Shown: positions 1 through 8,857 of the stretch, in pieces | How the letters are laid out: the number at the start of each line of letters is the position of its first letter | Position numbering within the stretch: the stretch's first letter is position 1 | DNA from: DASYTH01 sp045806965 | GTDB taxonomy: Bacteria; Actinomycetota; Actinomycetes; Mycobacteriales; Pseudonocardiaceae | Assembly: GCA_045806965.1 (NCBI GenBank) | Contig: JBJMIG010000004.1 | Location: 62,001-126,000, forward strand | DNA: 64,000 bases | Reading direction: 5' to 3' | Made by a program: the position numbers and the translations under genes | The notes under the pieces: generated by a model | Told to the model about the DNA's origin: nothing | What the model saw: only the letters and a program-made list of their open reading frames with translations | Databases searched by the model: none

Positions 1-2
1 AC

Positions 3-2738
3 CACCCAATGATGTGGTGCAAGGACTTCAAGGGCGGCCGGTCGTTCTATACCGGCCTCGGCGAGACGGCGGCCAGCTTCCGGGACCCGTCCTTCCAACA
101 CAACCTGGCCGGCGCCATCGACTGGGCAAACGGCAATGGCAACGGGGACTGCGGCGCCACCGTGCTGGCCAACTACCAGATGAGCGTCGTCGCCGCGCCG
201 CCGAACATCGGCGAGCCGATCGAGATCGACGTCCTGCCCGATGGCCGGGTGCTGCAGACCACCCGCACCGGAGACGTCCGCCTGCACGATCCGACCACCG
301 GGACCACCTCGGTGATCGCCACGATTCCGGTGTACAACCACGACGAGGACGGTCTGTACGGCGGCGCTGTGGACCCGCAGTTCAGCACCGATCACTGGGT
401 CTACCTGTACTACGCACCGCCGCTGAATACCCCGACCACCAACGCGCCGACCAGCAGCACCGATCCGAACGCCTGGGACGTCTACAAGGGATACAACCAA
501 CTGTCCCGGTTCAGGTTCGTGGACGGCCCGGCGCCCCACCTGGACCTGGCCACCGAGCAGCAGATCGTTCGCGTCGGCACCGACCGGGGAGCCTGCTGCC
601 ACGTCGCCGGTGAGATTCGCTTCGACTCGCATGGCAACCTGTTGATGACCACCGGCGACGACACGCCCGCCGGGAGCGGCAACTCCGGTGGGTTCTCGCC
701 GTTCAACGATGAGCTGACCGTGACCCCGACGGCCACCTGCCCGGACCCATGTTTCAACGCCCCGTACGTGGACGCCCGCCGCTCTGCCGGCAACACCAAC
801 GATCTGCGCGGCAAGCTGCTGCGCATCCACGTCGAGCCGGACGGCTCATACACGATCCCGCGGGGCAATCTCTTCGCGCCGGGCACCACCGGTACCCGTG
901 CGGAGATCTACGCGATGGGTTTCCGCAACCCGTTCCGGCTCAACCTCGACCCGACCGATGTCGCCTATGTGACCGACTATTCGCCCGACTCGCGGGTACC
1001 GCAGGTCTTCCGCGGCCCGCCCGGCACCGGCCGGATGGAAATCGTTCGGCACGCGGCGAACTACGGGTGGCCCCAGTGCGTCTCGCCGACGCTTCCCTAC
1101 TACCGCTGGAACTTCGCTGCGGGTACCCCGCTGGACACCCCGCCGCGACCATTCGAGTGCGGGAATCCGAGTCACGGCCCGGAGAACACCTCACGGCACA
1201 ACACCGGCCAAACGGTGACCCCGCCGCTCACGGCACCGGACATGTACTACTCCTACCAGGACAACAACCAGCCGGCCCCGCTGGGAACGCCGTGCCCGGC
1301 ACAGTACACACAGGACCCTCCGGGCACCTGCCCGCAGCTCTTCCCGGAGTTGGGACCGGGCGGCGGCGTTGGTCCGCACGGCGCGGCGCCGTACCACTTC
1401 GACAAGAACAACCCCAACCCCACCAAGTTCCCGGCCTACTACGACAAGTCGATCTTCTTCGCCGAGTTCACCCGGGACACCATGCGGGAGATCAAGCTCG
1501 ACTCGCAAGGCCGCCTATTCAAGATCAACAACCTGTTGAACTGTGGTGATGTCTCGGCCAACCGCAACCTGCTGCCGTTCATCTGCGACGCGCCGATGGA
1601 CATGCGCTGGGGACCCGACGGCAATTTCTACCTGCTCTCCTACGGGGACGGATTCTTCCGCGCCAACCCCGACGCCCGATTGGTGAAGTTCAGCTACGTC
1701 AAGGGAACCCGGGCACCGATCGCGCTGGTATCCGCCACCCCGACCAACGGGCGCGCACCGCTGACCGTCAACTTCTCCAGCGCGGGCAGCAACGATCCCG
1801 ACCCGGGCGACTCCATCAGCTTCGCCTGGGACTTCAACAACGACGGCACGGTGGACTCCACCGAACCCAATCCTTCCTTCACCTACACCGCCAACGGTGT
1901 CTTCACGGCCACACTCACGGTGCTGGACTCCACCGGTAAGTCCGGAAGGGCCAGCACCACGATCGAGGTCGGCAACACCGCACCCACGGTCACCCTGAGC
2001 TCGCCGGCCGACGGCGGCATCTTCAACTGGGGCGACCGGATCCCATGGTCGGTAACGGTTTCCGACCCCGAGGACGGACCGATCGACTGCGCCCGGGTCA
2101 CCGTCTCGTTCGCCCTCGGGCACGACACCCATGGCCACGGAGAGGGATCGCAGACCGGCTGCTCTGGCGTGCTGCAAACCGATCCGGCCGATGCGACCCA
2201 TGCCAACGGGTACCTCTTCGGCGGCCTGACCGCCTCGTACACCGACCTTGGTGCGAACGGCCAGCCGCCGCTGGCCACCATCGACCAGAAGGTCATCCAA
2301 CAGAAGCGCCAGCAACTGGAGTACGCCACTGACCAGTCCGGCACCAACACCGCGTCCACCACCGATCCGGACGGCGGCGACCTCAACCGGACCAGTCTCG
2401 ATCCCGGTGACTGGATGGCCGTCAACCGCGGCGTCGACCTGCGGAACGTGACCTCGGTCAGCTTCCGGGTGGCGGGCGGCACCCCGGCCACCGCGGGAAC
2501 CCCGCAGGGCGCGATACAACTGCGGCTCGACGCCCCGGACGGGCCGATCCTCAGCACTGCCACCATCAACGCGACAACCGGAATCGGAAGCTATGCGACA
2601 CAGACCTTTCCGGTCACCGATCCGGGTGGCGGTCACCGGCTGTACCTGGTTTTGCAGGCCGTCACCGGAGGCCCCACGAGCGCCCTGTTCAACCTCAACT
2701 GGATCGAATTCGTCGGAACCGGCGTCGCCGAACCGTGA
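3..2738 (+). CDS. ThuA-end/glucose-sorbosone dehydrogenase-PKD-CBM6-like multidomain protein (5' truncated by window)
   Basis: The reading frame is open to the window edge, so the true start lies upstream. The first residues (HPMMWCKDFKGGRSFYTGLG) match the end of a ThuA domain. A soluble glucose/sorbosone dehydrogenase beta-propeller follows from about residue 60 to 560 (GLYGGAVDP, EIYAMGFRNPFRL, NYGWPQC). Next come a PKD domain near residues 565-655 (ISFAWDFNNDGTVDS) and a C-terminal CBM6-like beta domain ending at FNLNWIEFVGTG. The order ThuA-dehydrogenase-PKD-CBM is common in large secreted actinobacterial proteins. It probably oxidises sugars or binds polysaccharide outside the cell. The dehydrogenase and PKD calls are firm; the cofactor (PQQ) is inferred from the family. 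Confidence 0.85.
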   Translation, partial: HPMMWCKDFKGGRSFYTGLGETAASFRDPSFQHNLAGAIDWANGNGNGDCGATVLANYQMSVVAAPPNIGEPIEIDVLPDGRVLQTTRTGDVRLHDPTTGTTSVIATIPVYNHDEDGLYGGAVDPQFSTDHWVYLYYAPPLNTPTTNAPTSSTDPNAWDVYKGYNQLSRFRFVDGPAPHLDLATEQQIVRVGTDRGACCHVAGEIRFDSHGNLLMTTGDDTPAGSGNSGGFSPFNDELTVTPTATCPDPCFNAPYVDARRSAGNTNDLRGKLLRIHVEPDGSYTIPRGNLFAPGTTGTRAEIYAMGFRNPFRLNLDPTDVAYVTDYSPDSRVPQVFRGPPGTGRMEIVRHAANYGWPQCVSPTLPYYRWNFAAGTPLDTPPRPFECGNPSHGPENTSRHNTGQTVTPPLTAPDMYYSYQDNNQPAPLGTPCPAQYTQDPPGTCPQLFPELGPGGGVGPHGAAPYHFDKNNPNPTKFPAYYDKSIFFAEFTRDTMREIKLDSQGRLFKINNLLNCGDVSANRNLLPFICDAPMDMRWGPDGNFYLLSYGDGFFRANPDARLVKFSYVKGTRAPIALVSATPTNGRAPLTVNFSSAGSNDPDPGDSISFAWDFNNDGTVDSTEPNPSFTYTANGVFTATLTVLDSTGKSGRASTTIEVGNTAPTVTLSSPADGGIFNWGDRIPWSVTVSDPEDGPIDCARVTVSFALGHDTHGHGEGSQTGCSGVLQTDPADATHANGYLFGGLTASYTDLGANGQPPLATIDQKVIQQKRQQLEYATDQSGTNTASTTDPDGGDLNRTSLDPGDWMAVNRGVDLRNVTSVSFRVAGGTPATAGTPQGAIQLRLDAPDGPILSTATINATTGIGSYATQTFPVTDPGGGHRLYLVLQAVTGGPTSALFNLNWIEFVGTGVAEP

Positions 2739-2934
2739 ACCCGCGACTTCAGCGTTAGGAGATGCACCAGGAACGCGGCGTGGTCGTTGTCGGTGCCGTA
2801 CTTGTCGCGCTCGTGGAGGTTCCCGGGGGCGGTGGCCGCGGAGGTCGCGCGCTTCCTGGAGATCCCGTTCCGTCGCAACTCAGGCTCTCCGGCGGCATCC
2901 ATCGGTACGGGAAACCACGACGAAGGAGTTCACA
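2739..2934. other. Intergenic stretch, no convincing gene
   Basis: This 196-base gap has open frames on both strands, but none has a recognisable family match or a good ribosome site. A frame that runs into the next gene from 2787 would place about 50 non-homologous residues before its twin-arginine signal, so it is treated as untranslated leader. Confidence 0.4.
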
Positions 2935-4187
2935 TGGCAATGTTGATCAGTCGTCGCGCCGTTCTGGCCACCGGCGCGGGCGCGGCCGCCGGCTTGACGT
3001 TGCCCGGCGTCTCCCACGCCGACGGCCACCACACCAGTAGCGTGGGTTTCGTGCTCAACGCGGTGACGCTCGACGGTGGTGAGCAGGTCACCTCGGTCAC
3101 CCTCGACACATCCCGGCTCGGGCCGATCGAACCGGCAAGCCTGACGACCAGCACGTTCAGCGTGCACGCCACGGCCACCAGCCCGATCGACACCGGCGGC
3201 CAGGCCGTCGGCTACGACCTCGACCGGCCGGTCACCGCCGCCCGGCTCGACCACCACGGGAACATCGTGCTCGAGCTGAGCTTCGCCGAGGGCCAGCCCG
3301 GCGGCGGCACCCTCGGCTTCATCGCGAGCAAGGGCCGCAACGTCCAACTCGATCTCGTCTACACCATTACGCAGAACGCCCCCATGGCCCTGCGCGGCGG
3401 CCGGCCGGTCACCATCGCGCGCTTCGTGCAGGGCCGGCTGGCCAACCCCGAGGTTGACACCTTCAGCTACCACATCTCCGGCTCGGGCATGAAGTACCGG
3501 CTCTACTCCCCCACCCACTCGGCCCGGCAGGGCAGGCGTCCCCTGATCGTCTGGCTGCACGGCGGCGGCGAGGGCGCCTCCCTGCCGGACAACTACTACG
3601 ACAACGAGACCACGCTGCGCGCCAACCGCGGCGCGCTCGGCTTTGCCACCCCTGAGGCACAACGGATCTTCAACGGCGCCCATGTCGTCGCCCCGCAGAG
3701 CACCTCCGCCTGGATGGACGACGGCCCCCGCTTCGCCCCGCTCATCCACGAGATCATCAGCGATGTCGTCCGCAGGCGTTCGGTCGATCCCGCGCGCATT
3801 CACGTGGTCGGCTGCAGCAACGGCGGCTACCTGAGCCTGAAGATGACCACCGTCTACCCCACCATGTTCGCCGCGTCCGTGCCGATCTGTGGGATCGTCA
3901 CCTCCCGGCAGCCGGGCACCCCGCCGCTGATCCCCGACGCCGAACTGACCGCGATCAGCACTCCCACCTGGCTGGTGGCCTCCCGCGACGACACCACGGT
4001 GGACCCGCGGGCCAACACCGTCCACGCACACGACCTCATCCCCGGCTCCTTGACGACGCTCTACGACCACGTCGTCTGGAACGACTTCCAGTTCCCCGGC
4101 CACTGGTCCTGGATCTATGTGGCCCGCAACCACCCGAGCATCCGCGGAACCCACATCTGGCAGTGGATGGCCCACCAACGACGCTGA
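2935..4187 (+). CDS. Secreted (Tat) alpha/beta-hydrolase, prolyl-oligopeptidase/esterase type
   Basis: The start at 2935 is chosen because AAGGAG lies 7 bases upstream and the product then begins with a Tat signal (SRRAVLATGAGAAAG, cleavage near SHA). An N-terminal beta domain of about 150 residues precedes an alpha/beta-hydrolase domain. The oxyanion region reads VWLHGGGEG, the nucleophile elbow GCSNGG is near residue 295, the acid is in ASRDDTTVD and the His is probably in GHWSW. The family holds secreted peptidases, esterases and PHB-depolymerase-like enzymes, so the substrate is not certain. It probably acts outside the cell, like its upstream neighbour. It is transcribed in the same direction after a 196-base gap. 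Confidence 0.8.
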
Positions 4188-4199
4188 TCCAGGTCGAAC

Positions 4200-4385
4200 C
4201 CGCACCTGGTCGCCGAGCAGTTGCTGAGTGGCCGTACGGATCGACGCGCCGGGACGCGCCCGTTGGCGGGTTGCCGGCGTCGACAAGGCATGGTGCGGCG
4301 GCGGGAACCCGGTGAAGGCGAGCAGGTCGGTGGCGGCGTCGCGCAGCGTGGTCTGCACCTTGTGCAGCAGGCTCGACCTAGGACC
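4200..4385 (-). pseudogene. IS256-family transposase C-terminal remnant
   Basis: The minus strand reads LLHKVQTTLRDAATDLLAFTGFP, resembling the conserved block of IS256-type transposases that precedes the STNP motif. Directly after it the frame degenerates (PPHHALSTPATRQ), and no N-terminal part, inverted repeats or catalytic DDE residues are present. It is a small scar at the distal end of the immunity array. The family call rests on a short segment. Confidence 0.45.
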
Positions 4386-4421
4386 GGCCCAACCACCCCG
4401 CGATCCGGGCCGACTCGGCAG

Positions 4422-4997
4422 CTACTCACCGGCCGCCCCCTGGTTGCTCGGCACACCCTCCAGATCCTGATAGGTCCTGTACCGGGGCAACCCGGCCACT
4501 GAAGGGATGATGTCGCTGGGCAACTCGTCTTTCACCAACACGGTCAGAAACTCCACCGCACCCACATCGTACTGTTCCCAGCGCTCGAGCGCGGTGTTCG
4601 TCAGGACAACCGGCCACTCGTTGGGGTCTCCCTTATCCGCCAACCAGAACACGTGTCCGGCCAACTGTCGGTAGCATTTGGCCCAGGGCAAGAGGCCAGG
4701 CAAGTCCGGAAACACCGGATACAGCTTCTCTTTGCCCCTCAGCGATCTCAGGGTCTTGAACAACTCCCGGAACGGATAGGTCAGGTCACCGCGGTGGCTG
4801 GTAGACGTGGGCGGCGAGACCAGCACCGTCCCCGCGTACTTGCCGACCGGGATGACCCGGAGCAGCTCCTTGAAGTCATCCGGCAGCCCCAACCCCAGCA
4901 GACGTTCGGTCACCGACCAGTCCTGTATGTACTTGGGCCGGCCGGACCACCCGACCAGCCTGGCCAACTCGGCAACAGCCGCTGAACTGGAAATCAC
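4422..4997 (-). CDS. SUKH/SMI1-KNR4 family immunity protein, subtype A, copy 3
   Basis: This 191-residue protein has no signal peptide. Its N-terminal LARLVGWSGRPKYIQDWSVTE leads into the SMI1/KNR4 core (LGLGLPDDFKELLRVIPVGKYAG), then PGLLPWAKCYRQ and WPVVLTNT, typical of SUKH proteins that bind and neutralise nuclease or deaminase toxins. The start is GTG. It is the third, most distal A copy in the array and the most diverged. It lies 6 bases after the end of the B2 gene. The SUKH fold is well supported; the toxin partner is inferred from the nuclease relic at the head of the array. Confidence 0.85.
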   Translation of the reverse strand: MISSSAAVAELARLVGWSGRPKYIQDWSVTERLLGLGLPDDFKELLRVIPVGKYAGTVLVSPPTSTSHRGDLTYPFRELFKTLRSLRGKEKLYPVFPDLPGLLPWAKCYRQLAGHVFWLADKGDPNEWPVVLTNTALERWEQYDVGAVEFLTVLVKDELPSDIIPSVAGLPRYRTYQDLEGVPSNQGAAGE

Positions 4998-5003
4998 TGT
5001 CGG

Positions 5004-5675
5004 TCAGCCTTCTGCGTTCCGGTTTCGCAGTGAGATCATGCGGATCTTCGGGCTCTCCTTGTAGGAGAAGCCTCGCCAGTCGACTTCGGGGGTGGGCGTG
5101 AACGACCGGACCGGACCAGCAGGTTGGGGGTTGGCTTCCCACTCCCGGTAACCTTCTGGGTTGAGGATCCGGCTTCTCAGCTCCCCGGTGACCATCCCGA
5201 TCAGGAAGTCGACCGTCCCCATACCGTACTCCTCGACGACAGGGTCGTCGTCGAACAGCCGCCAACTCCCGCCATTGGACGCGGCCACGGTCCAGCGGTT
5301 CGGATCGGTGTGGTTGCGCACCCAGAACACTGCCTCCCGATCGGCCCGCGCCCACGGCAGCAGGCCACCGGGTTCCGGATACAGCGGGTACGGCACATCC
5401 TGCGGATGCTCGGCCCGCCAGTCGGACAGCTCGTTCAGCTCCGCACCGAACTGCTCAAGGTGGTCGGGCACACCGTCCACGTGATAAGGCGGCTGCACAA
5501 TGATCCCCTTCCAGTCCGGCAACAGGAACGACCCCGGTGGAAACACCGCCAGCAACTCCTTGTACTCCGCCGGCAACTCCAACCCCAGACCCCGCTCCAC
5601 CACATCCCACTCAGGCTCCACATAAGACTGCCCAGACCACCCCACGATCCGCGCCAACTCGGCAACGCTACTCAC
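5004..5675 (-). CDS. SUKH family immunity protein, subtype B, copy 2 (intact)
   Basis: About 223 residues with SVAELARIVGWSGQSYVEPEWD, then LGLELPAEYKELLAVFPPGSF and PGGLLPWARADREAVFW. These motifs align with the A proteins but form a distinct subtype with a longer C-terminus ending near MISLRNRNAEG. I prefer GTG at 5675, which overlaps the stop of the preceding A2 gene in GTGAGTAG and mirrors the B1 start; an in-frame ATG at 5702 is an alternative. The overlap suggests translational coupling. It is the only intact B copy. Confidence 0.82.
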   Translation of the reverse strand: MSSVAELARIVGWSGQSYVEPEWDVVERGLGLELPAEYKELLAVFPPGSFLLPDWKGIIVQPPYHVDGVPDHLEQFGAELNELSDWRAEHPQDVPYPLYPEPGGLLPWARADREAVFWVRNHTDPNRWTVAASNGGSWRLFDDDPVVEEYGMGTVDFLIGMVTGELRSRILNPEGYREWEANPQPAGPVRSFTPTPEVDWRGFSYKESPKIRMISLRNRNAEG

Positions 5676-6243
5676 CACGCAGCCCCTGGTTACTCGGAGC
5701 ACCCTCGAGATTCTGGTACGTCTCGTACCGAGGCAACCCGGCCACTGAAGGGATGATGTCGCTGGGCAACTCGCCTTTCACCAACGCGGTCAAGAACTCC
5801 ACCGCACCCACGTCGTATTGCTCCCACCGCTGGAACGCCGTGTCCACCAGCACCACCGGCCATTTGTTCGGATCCCCCCGGTCGGCCAACCAGAACACCT
5901 CCCCCACGTTGTCCCGATAAGACGCCGCCCAAGGCAGCAGACCCGGCAGGTCCGGAAACACCGGATACAACTTCTTCCTGCCCTTCAGCGACCCCAGACT
6001 GATAAACAACTCTTGGAAGATGTACATAAGGTCACCGACGTGGCCCCGGGAGGTGGGCGGCTGAACCAGCACAGTCCCGGCGTATTTTCCCGCCGGGATG
6101 ACCCGGAGCAGCTCCTTGAAGTCATCCGGCAACGCCAGACCCAGCAGACGCTCGGTCACCGACCAGTCCGCTATGTACTTGGGCTGGCCGGACCACCCCA
6201 CCAACCGGGCCAACTCCTCAACAGCCACTGAACTGGAGTCCAC
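5668..6243 (-). CDS. SUKH family immunity protein, subtype A, copy 2
   Basis: 191 residues, the same length as copies 1 and 3. The N-terminal third is nearly identical to copy 1 (LARLVGWSGQPKYIADW, LGLALPDDFKELLRVIPAGK). Divergence is concentrated in the middle (FQELFISLGSLKGRKKLYPVFPD), the face expected to contact the toxin. The start is GTG, 7 bases after the stop of B1 and 1,246 bases from the start of copy 1. Cytoplasmic toxin neutralisation is inferred from the family. Confidence 0.85.
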   Translation of the reverse strand: MDSSSVAVEELARLVGWSGQPKYIADWSVTERLLGLALPDDFKELLRVIPAGKYAGTVLVQPPTSRGHVGDLMYIFQELFISLGSLKGRKKLYPVFPDLPGLLPWAASYRDNVGEVFWLADRGDPNKWPVVLVDTAFQRWEQYDVGAVEFLTALVKGELPSDIIPSVAGLPRYETYQNLEGAPSNQGLRGE

Positions 6244-6250
6244 TGCCCGG

Positions 6251-6921
6251 TCACCCCTTTGGGTTCCGGTCCCGCAGCGAGATCATTCGGATCCTCGGGC
6301 TTTCGTGGTAGGAGAAATCGCGCCACTCAGTTTCGGGAGTCGGGCGGAACGGCTTGACCGGGCCCGGGGGTTCGGGGTTGGCTTCCCACTCTCGGTACCC
6401 GATCGGGTTGATGATGCGGCTTCTGATCTGTCCGGTGACCATCTCGATCAGAAAGTCCACGGTCCCCACGCCGTACTCCTCGACAACGGGATCGTCGTCG
6501 AACGCCCGCCAGCTCCCGCCGTTGGAGGCGGCCACGGTCCACCGGTCCGGATTCGGTTCGTCACACAGCCAGAACACCGCCTCGTGAGTGGATCGGGCCC
6601 ACGGCAGCAGGCCGCCCGGTTCCGGGAACAGTGCGTACGGGGCATCCTCCGGGTGCTCACGTCGCCAGTCGGACAGCTCGTTCATCTCCACACCGAACTG
6701 GTGGAGGTGGTCGGGCACACCATCCACATGGTACGGCGGCTGCAGGATGATGTCCTTCCAGTCCGGCAACAGGAACGACCCCGGTGGAAACACCGCCAGC
6801 AACTCCTTGTACTCGGCCGGAAGCGCCAACCCGAGATCCCGCTCGACCACATCCCACTCGGGTTCGACATAAGACTGCCCCGCCCACCCACGATCCGGGC
6901 CAACTCCGCAACGCTACCCAC
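6251..6921 (-). pseudogene. SUKH family immunity protein, subtype B, copy 1, frameshifted near its N-terminus
   Basis: The codons from 6850 down to 6251 encode a subtype B SUKH core (LGLALPAEYKELLAVFPPGSF, GGLLPWARSTHEAVFW). The N-terminal SVAELARIVG is in another frame, from GTG at 6921 with AGGAGG six bases before it. Comparison with copy 2 shows one C missing around 6881-6892: the region is 698 bases against 699. Restoring it gives an intact gene. It could be a real null mutation or a sequencing error; an internal start at 6850 would give a 199-residue protein lacking the first helix. Confidence 0.8.
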
Positions 6922-7489
6922 CGGCCGCCTCCTGGTTGCTCGGTGCACCCTCCAGATCCTGATAGGTCTTGTACCGCGGAGACCCTTCCGCCGAAGGAGC
7001 GATGTCGCTGGGAAGCTGGCCTTTCACCAACGCGATCAGGAACTCCACAGCGCCCACATCGTACTGCTCCCACCGCGTGAACGCCGTATCAACCAGAACC
7101 ACCGGCCACTCGTTGGGATCCCCCTGGTCGGCCAGCCAGAACACATAGGCGGCGGGCGCCCTGAAGCTCTTGCCCCACGGCAGCAGCCCCGGAAGCTCCG
7201 GATACACCGCATACTTCCTGCTCCTACCCTGCGGCGATCGTAGGGTTTTGAGCACCTCGCGATAGAGATAGGCCAGGTCACCGACATGACCCGTGGAGGT
7301 GGGCGGCTGAACCAGCACAGTCCCGGCGTATTTTCCCGCCGGGATGACCCGGAGCAGCTCCTTGAAGTCATCCGGCAACGCCAGACCCAGCAGACGCTCG
7401 GTCACCGACCAGTCCGCTATGTACTTGGGCCGGCCGGACCACCCGACGAGCCTGGCCAACTCGTCAACAGCCACTGAACTGGAGTCCAC
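6914..7489 (-). CDS. SUKH family immunity protein, subtype A, copy 1 (array head)
   Basis: This is the first immunity gene after the toxin relic. Its GTG start at 7489, preceded by GAGGTGAG, lies inside the last 26 bases of the toxin reading frame, the overlap expected for a toxin-immunity pair. The 191 residues carry LARLVGWSGRPKYIADWSVTE, the SMI1/KNR4 core LPDDFKELLRVIPAGKYAG, PGLLPWGKSFRA and WPVVLVDTAF. The start of the next gene overlaps its stop. Its close fit to the toxin frame makes it the probable ancestral cognate immunity gene. Confidence 0.87.
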   Translation of the reverse strand: MDSSSVAVDELARLVGWSGRPKYIADWSVTERLLGLALPDDFKELLRVIPAGKYAGTVLVQPPTSTGHVGDLAYLYREVLKTLRSPQGRSRKYAVYPELPGLLPWGKSFRAPAAYVFWLADQGDPNEWPVVLVDTAFTRWEQYDVGAVEFLIALVKGQLPSDIAPSAEGSPRYKTYQDLEGAPSNQEAAGG

Positions 7490-7870
7490 CGCTCACCTCG
7501 TCCACTTTCGTCACGTTGGGAATCGAGACCTTGCAGGTCCATCCGTTGTTGCCGACAGCGGTTACCGATGTCGACTGTGGTCGCGGGCTTTGTCCTGGGT
7601 AGACGCATACCACGGTCACGTGCACCGGGATGCCATCCTTGACCTGGTTCGCGATCCTCGCTTCGACCCGGTGATACATCCAGGAGTTGTCGGTCGGGTT
7701 TTGACAGCATGGCAGGAAGTTCGCCGGTCCGTGTTGGATCCGTTCAGCTTGTGTCCGATGAGGTGACAGCGCGCCATGCCTTGCTTGGTATCGAGCCCGA
7801 CCCGCGCACGTCGAGTCGGTCAGGTCGGTCATCGGGGTTGACCGTCACGACGCAGGCTTCCGCACCAGTC
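7464..7870 (-). pseudogene. Polymorphic toxin C-terminal nuclease domain (DNA/RNA non-specific endonuclease-like), frameshifted twice
   Basis: The minus strand reads EACVVTVNPDDRPDRLDV, then in a second frame GLDTKQGMARCHLIGHKLNG, then in a third frame NFLPCCQNPTDNSWMYHRVE and on to LQFSGC-stop. Joined, these resemble the tip of non-specific endonuclease toxins, with the RxHLIG catalytic-His motif and the following N-F-L-P and Asn-rich motifs. Breaks lie near 7798-7806 and near 7715-7725. No secretion leader or repeat region survives upstream. Its end overlaps the first SUKH gene. It looks like a dead toxin whose immunity array persists. Confidence 0.7.
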
Positions 7871-8152
7871 GCCGTCCTGCACGGCCGGCATCCTCGTGGA
7901 TGTCGGGGCCCACTGAGGTTCCCCGGTTGTCCGGAGGAACCTCAGCCCCGAGCCAGGCCGGCCTGGTTGCCTGCGGCATCGCCGGCGCCGAGACCGGTTC
8001 CGAACTGGCTCTTGACAAACCTGGCCCGTAACCCGCTAATTGAGCTTCCACAACGTTAGTACCCGTTAACTACCCGTTCGGAGTGACCTGATGAGTTGAC
8101 AGACCGCACCGGCACTGTCGCCGCTGCGGCGACAGCGGCAGGGAGGTCGGTC

Positions 8153-8857
8153 ATGCAGATCATCGAGAACAGCGTCATCGGTACCCGATCGGCGGTATTA
8201 CGGCTCACGCGCCGGAACACACCGCTGCAATTCCTGATCTTTCCCATGCTTCACGTGGCCAGCCCACGATTCTATGCCGAGGTGGCCCAGCGGCTGCGCC
8301 GCTGCGATCTCCTCGTGATCGAGGGCGTGCGCGGCAGGTCGCTGTGGGTTTGGGCTATCACCCTCTCCTACCGGATCATTCCGCTGAACCGGCGTTCCGG
8401 GCTCGTGGTCGACAACATCCCTTACCTGTCACTGGGAGTGCCGCTGATCAATCCGGATGTGACGGTTGACGAGATCGCCCGCGGCTGGGGGGCAACGCCG
8501 CTGCGGTACCGGCTGCTGCTGTGGGGTGTCATCCCGGTGGTGGTGGTTGCCAGATTGTTCAGTGGCCGGCGTTCGCTGCTGTCGCGGAGCATCGAGGTCC
8601 ACGACTTGCCAAGCGAGTCGGACGAGGTCTTGCAGGACAGCGAGGTCGGCGAGCACTTTGAACGTACGCTCGGAGGCTCCCGGGATCAGTTGCTGCTCGA
8701 CACCCTCACCGAGATCCATGGGACCAGATCCGGCGAGCCCATCGTGGTGGCGATCGTCTACGGCGCCGGGCATGTGCCGGCGATCGTCCGTGGGCTGGTC
8801 GACCGGCTCGGATATCGAGTGCGCTCGGCCGAATGGCTCACCGTGCTCGACGCGTAA
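8153..8857 (+). CDS. TraB/PrgY-like family protein
   Basis: ATG at 8153 is preceded by GGGAGG with six bases of spacing, so the 19 in-frame residues upstream are excluded. The 234-residue product has FPMLHVASPRFYAEV followed by CDLLVIEGVRG, the HxxSP...EG pattern of TraB-like proteins, and a matching C-terminal VAIVYGAGHVPAIVRGL. A hydrophobic segment (LLLWGVIPVVVVARLF) near residue 130 may be membrane-associated. TraB-fold proteins are implicated in pheromone shutdown or have unknown functions. A 17-base GC hairpin (8117-8133) sits just upstream. Its biochemical role is unknown. Confidence 0.62.
   Translation: MQIIENSVIGTRSAVLRLTRRNTPLQFLIFPMLHVASPRFYAEVAQRLRRCDLLVIEGVRGRSLWVWAITLSYRIIPLNRRSGLVVDNIPYLSLGVPLINPDVTVDEIARGWGATPLRYRLLLWGVIPVVVVARLFSGRRSLLSRSIEVHDLPSESDEVLQDSEVGEHFERTLGGSRDQLLLDTLTEIHGTRSGEPIVVAIVYGAGHVPAIVRGLVDRLGYRVRSAEWLTVLDA

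Larger units (their letters stand above)
4422..7489 (-). repeat. Tandem duplication of a 1,246-bp SUKH A-B unit (about 2.5 copies)
   Basis: Start codons of the A genes at 7489, 6243 and 4997 are each exactly 1,246 bases apart, and the A stops at 6914 and 5668 keep the same spacing. The B genes occupy the second half of each unit. Long blocks of DNA are nearly identical between units, for example 6100-6190 and 7346-7436. The order A-B-A-B-A is explained by unequal recombination of one A-B unit followed by divergence. Confidence 0.85.

Noticed and set aside
1515..2636. Long antisense open frame (373 codons) across the sugar-dehydrogenase gene
   Set aside because: Arg/Gly/Val-rich shadow of the plus-strand gene with no ribosome site or family match; common in GC-rich DNA.
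2880..4358. Long minus-strand frame across the esterase gene
   Set aside because: Shadow of the esterase; only its first 30 residues (IS256 scar) look protein-like.
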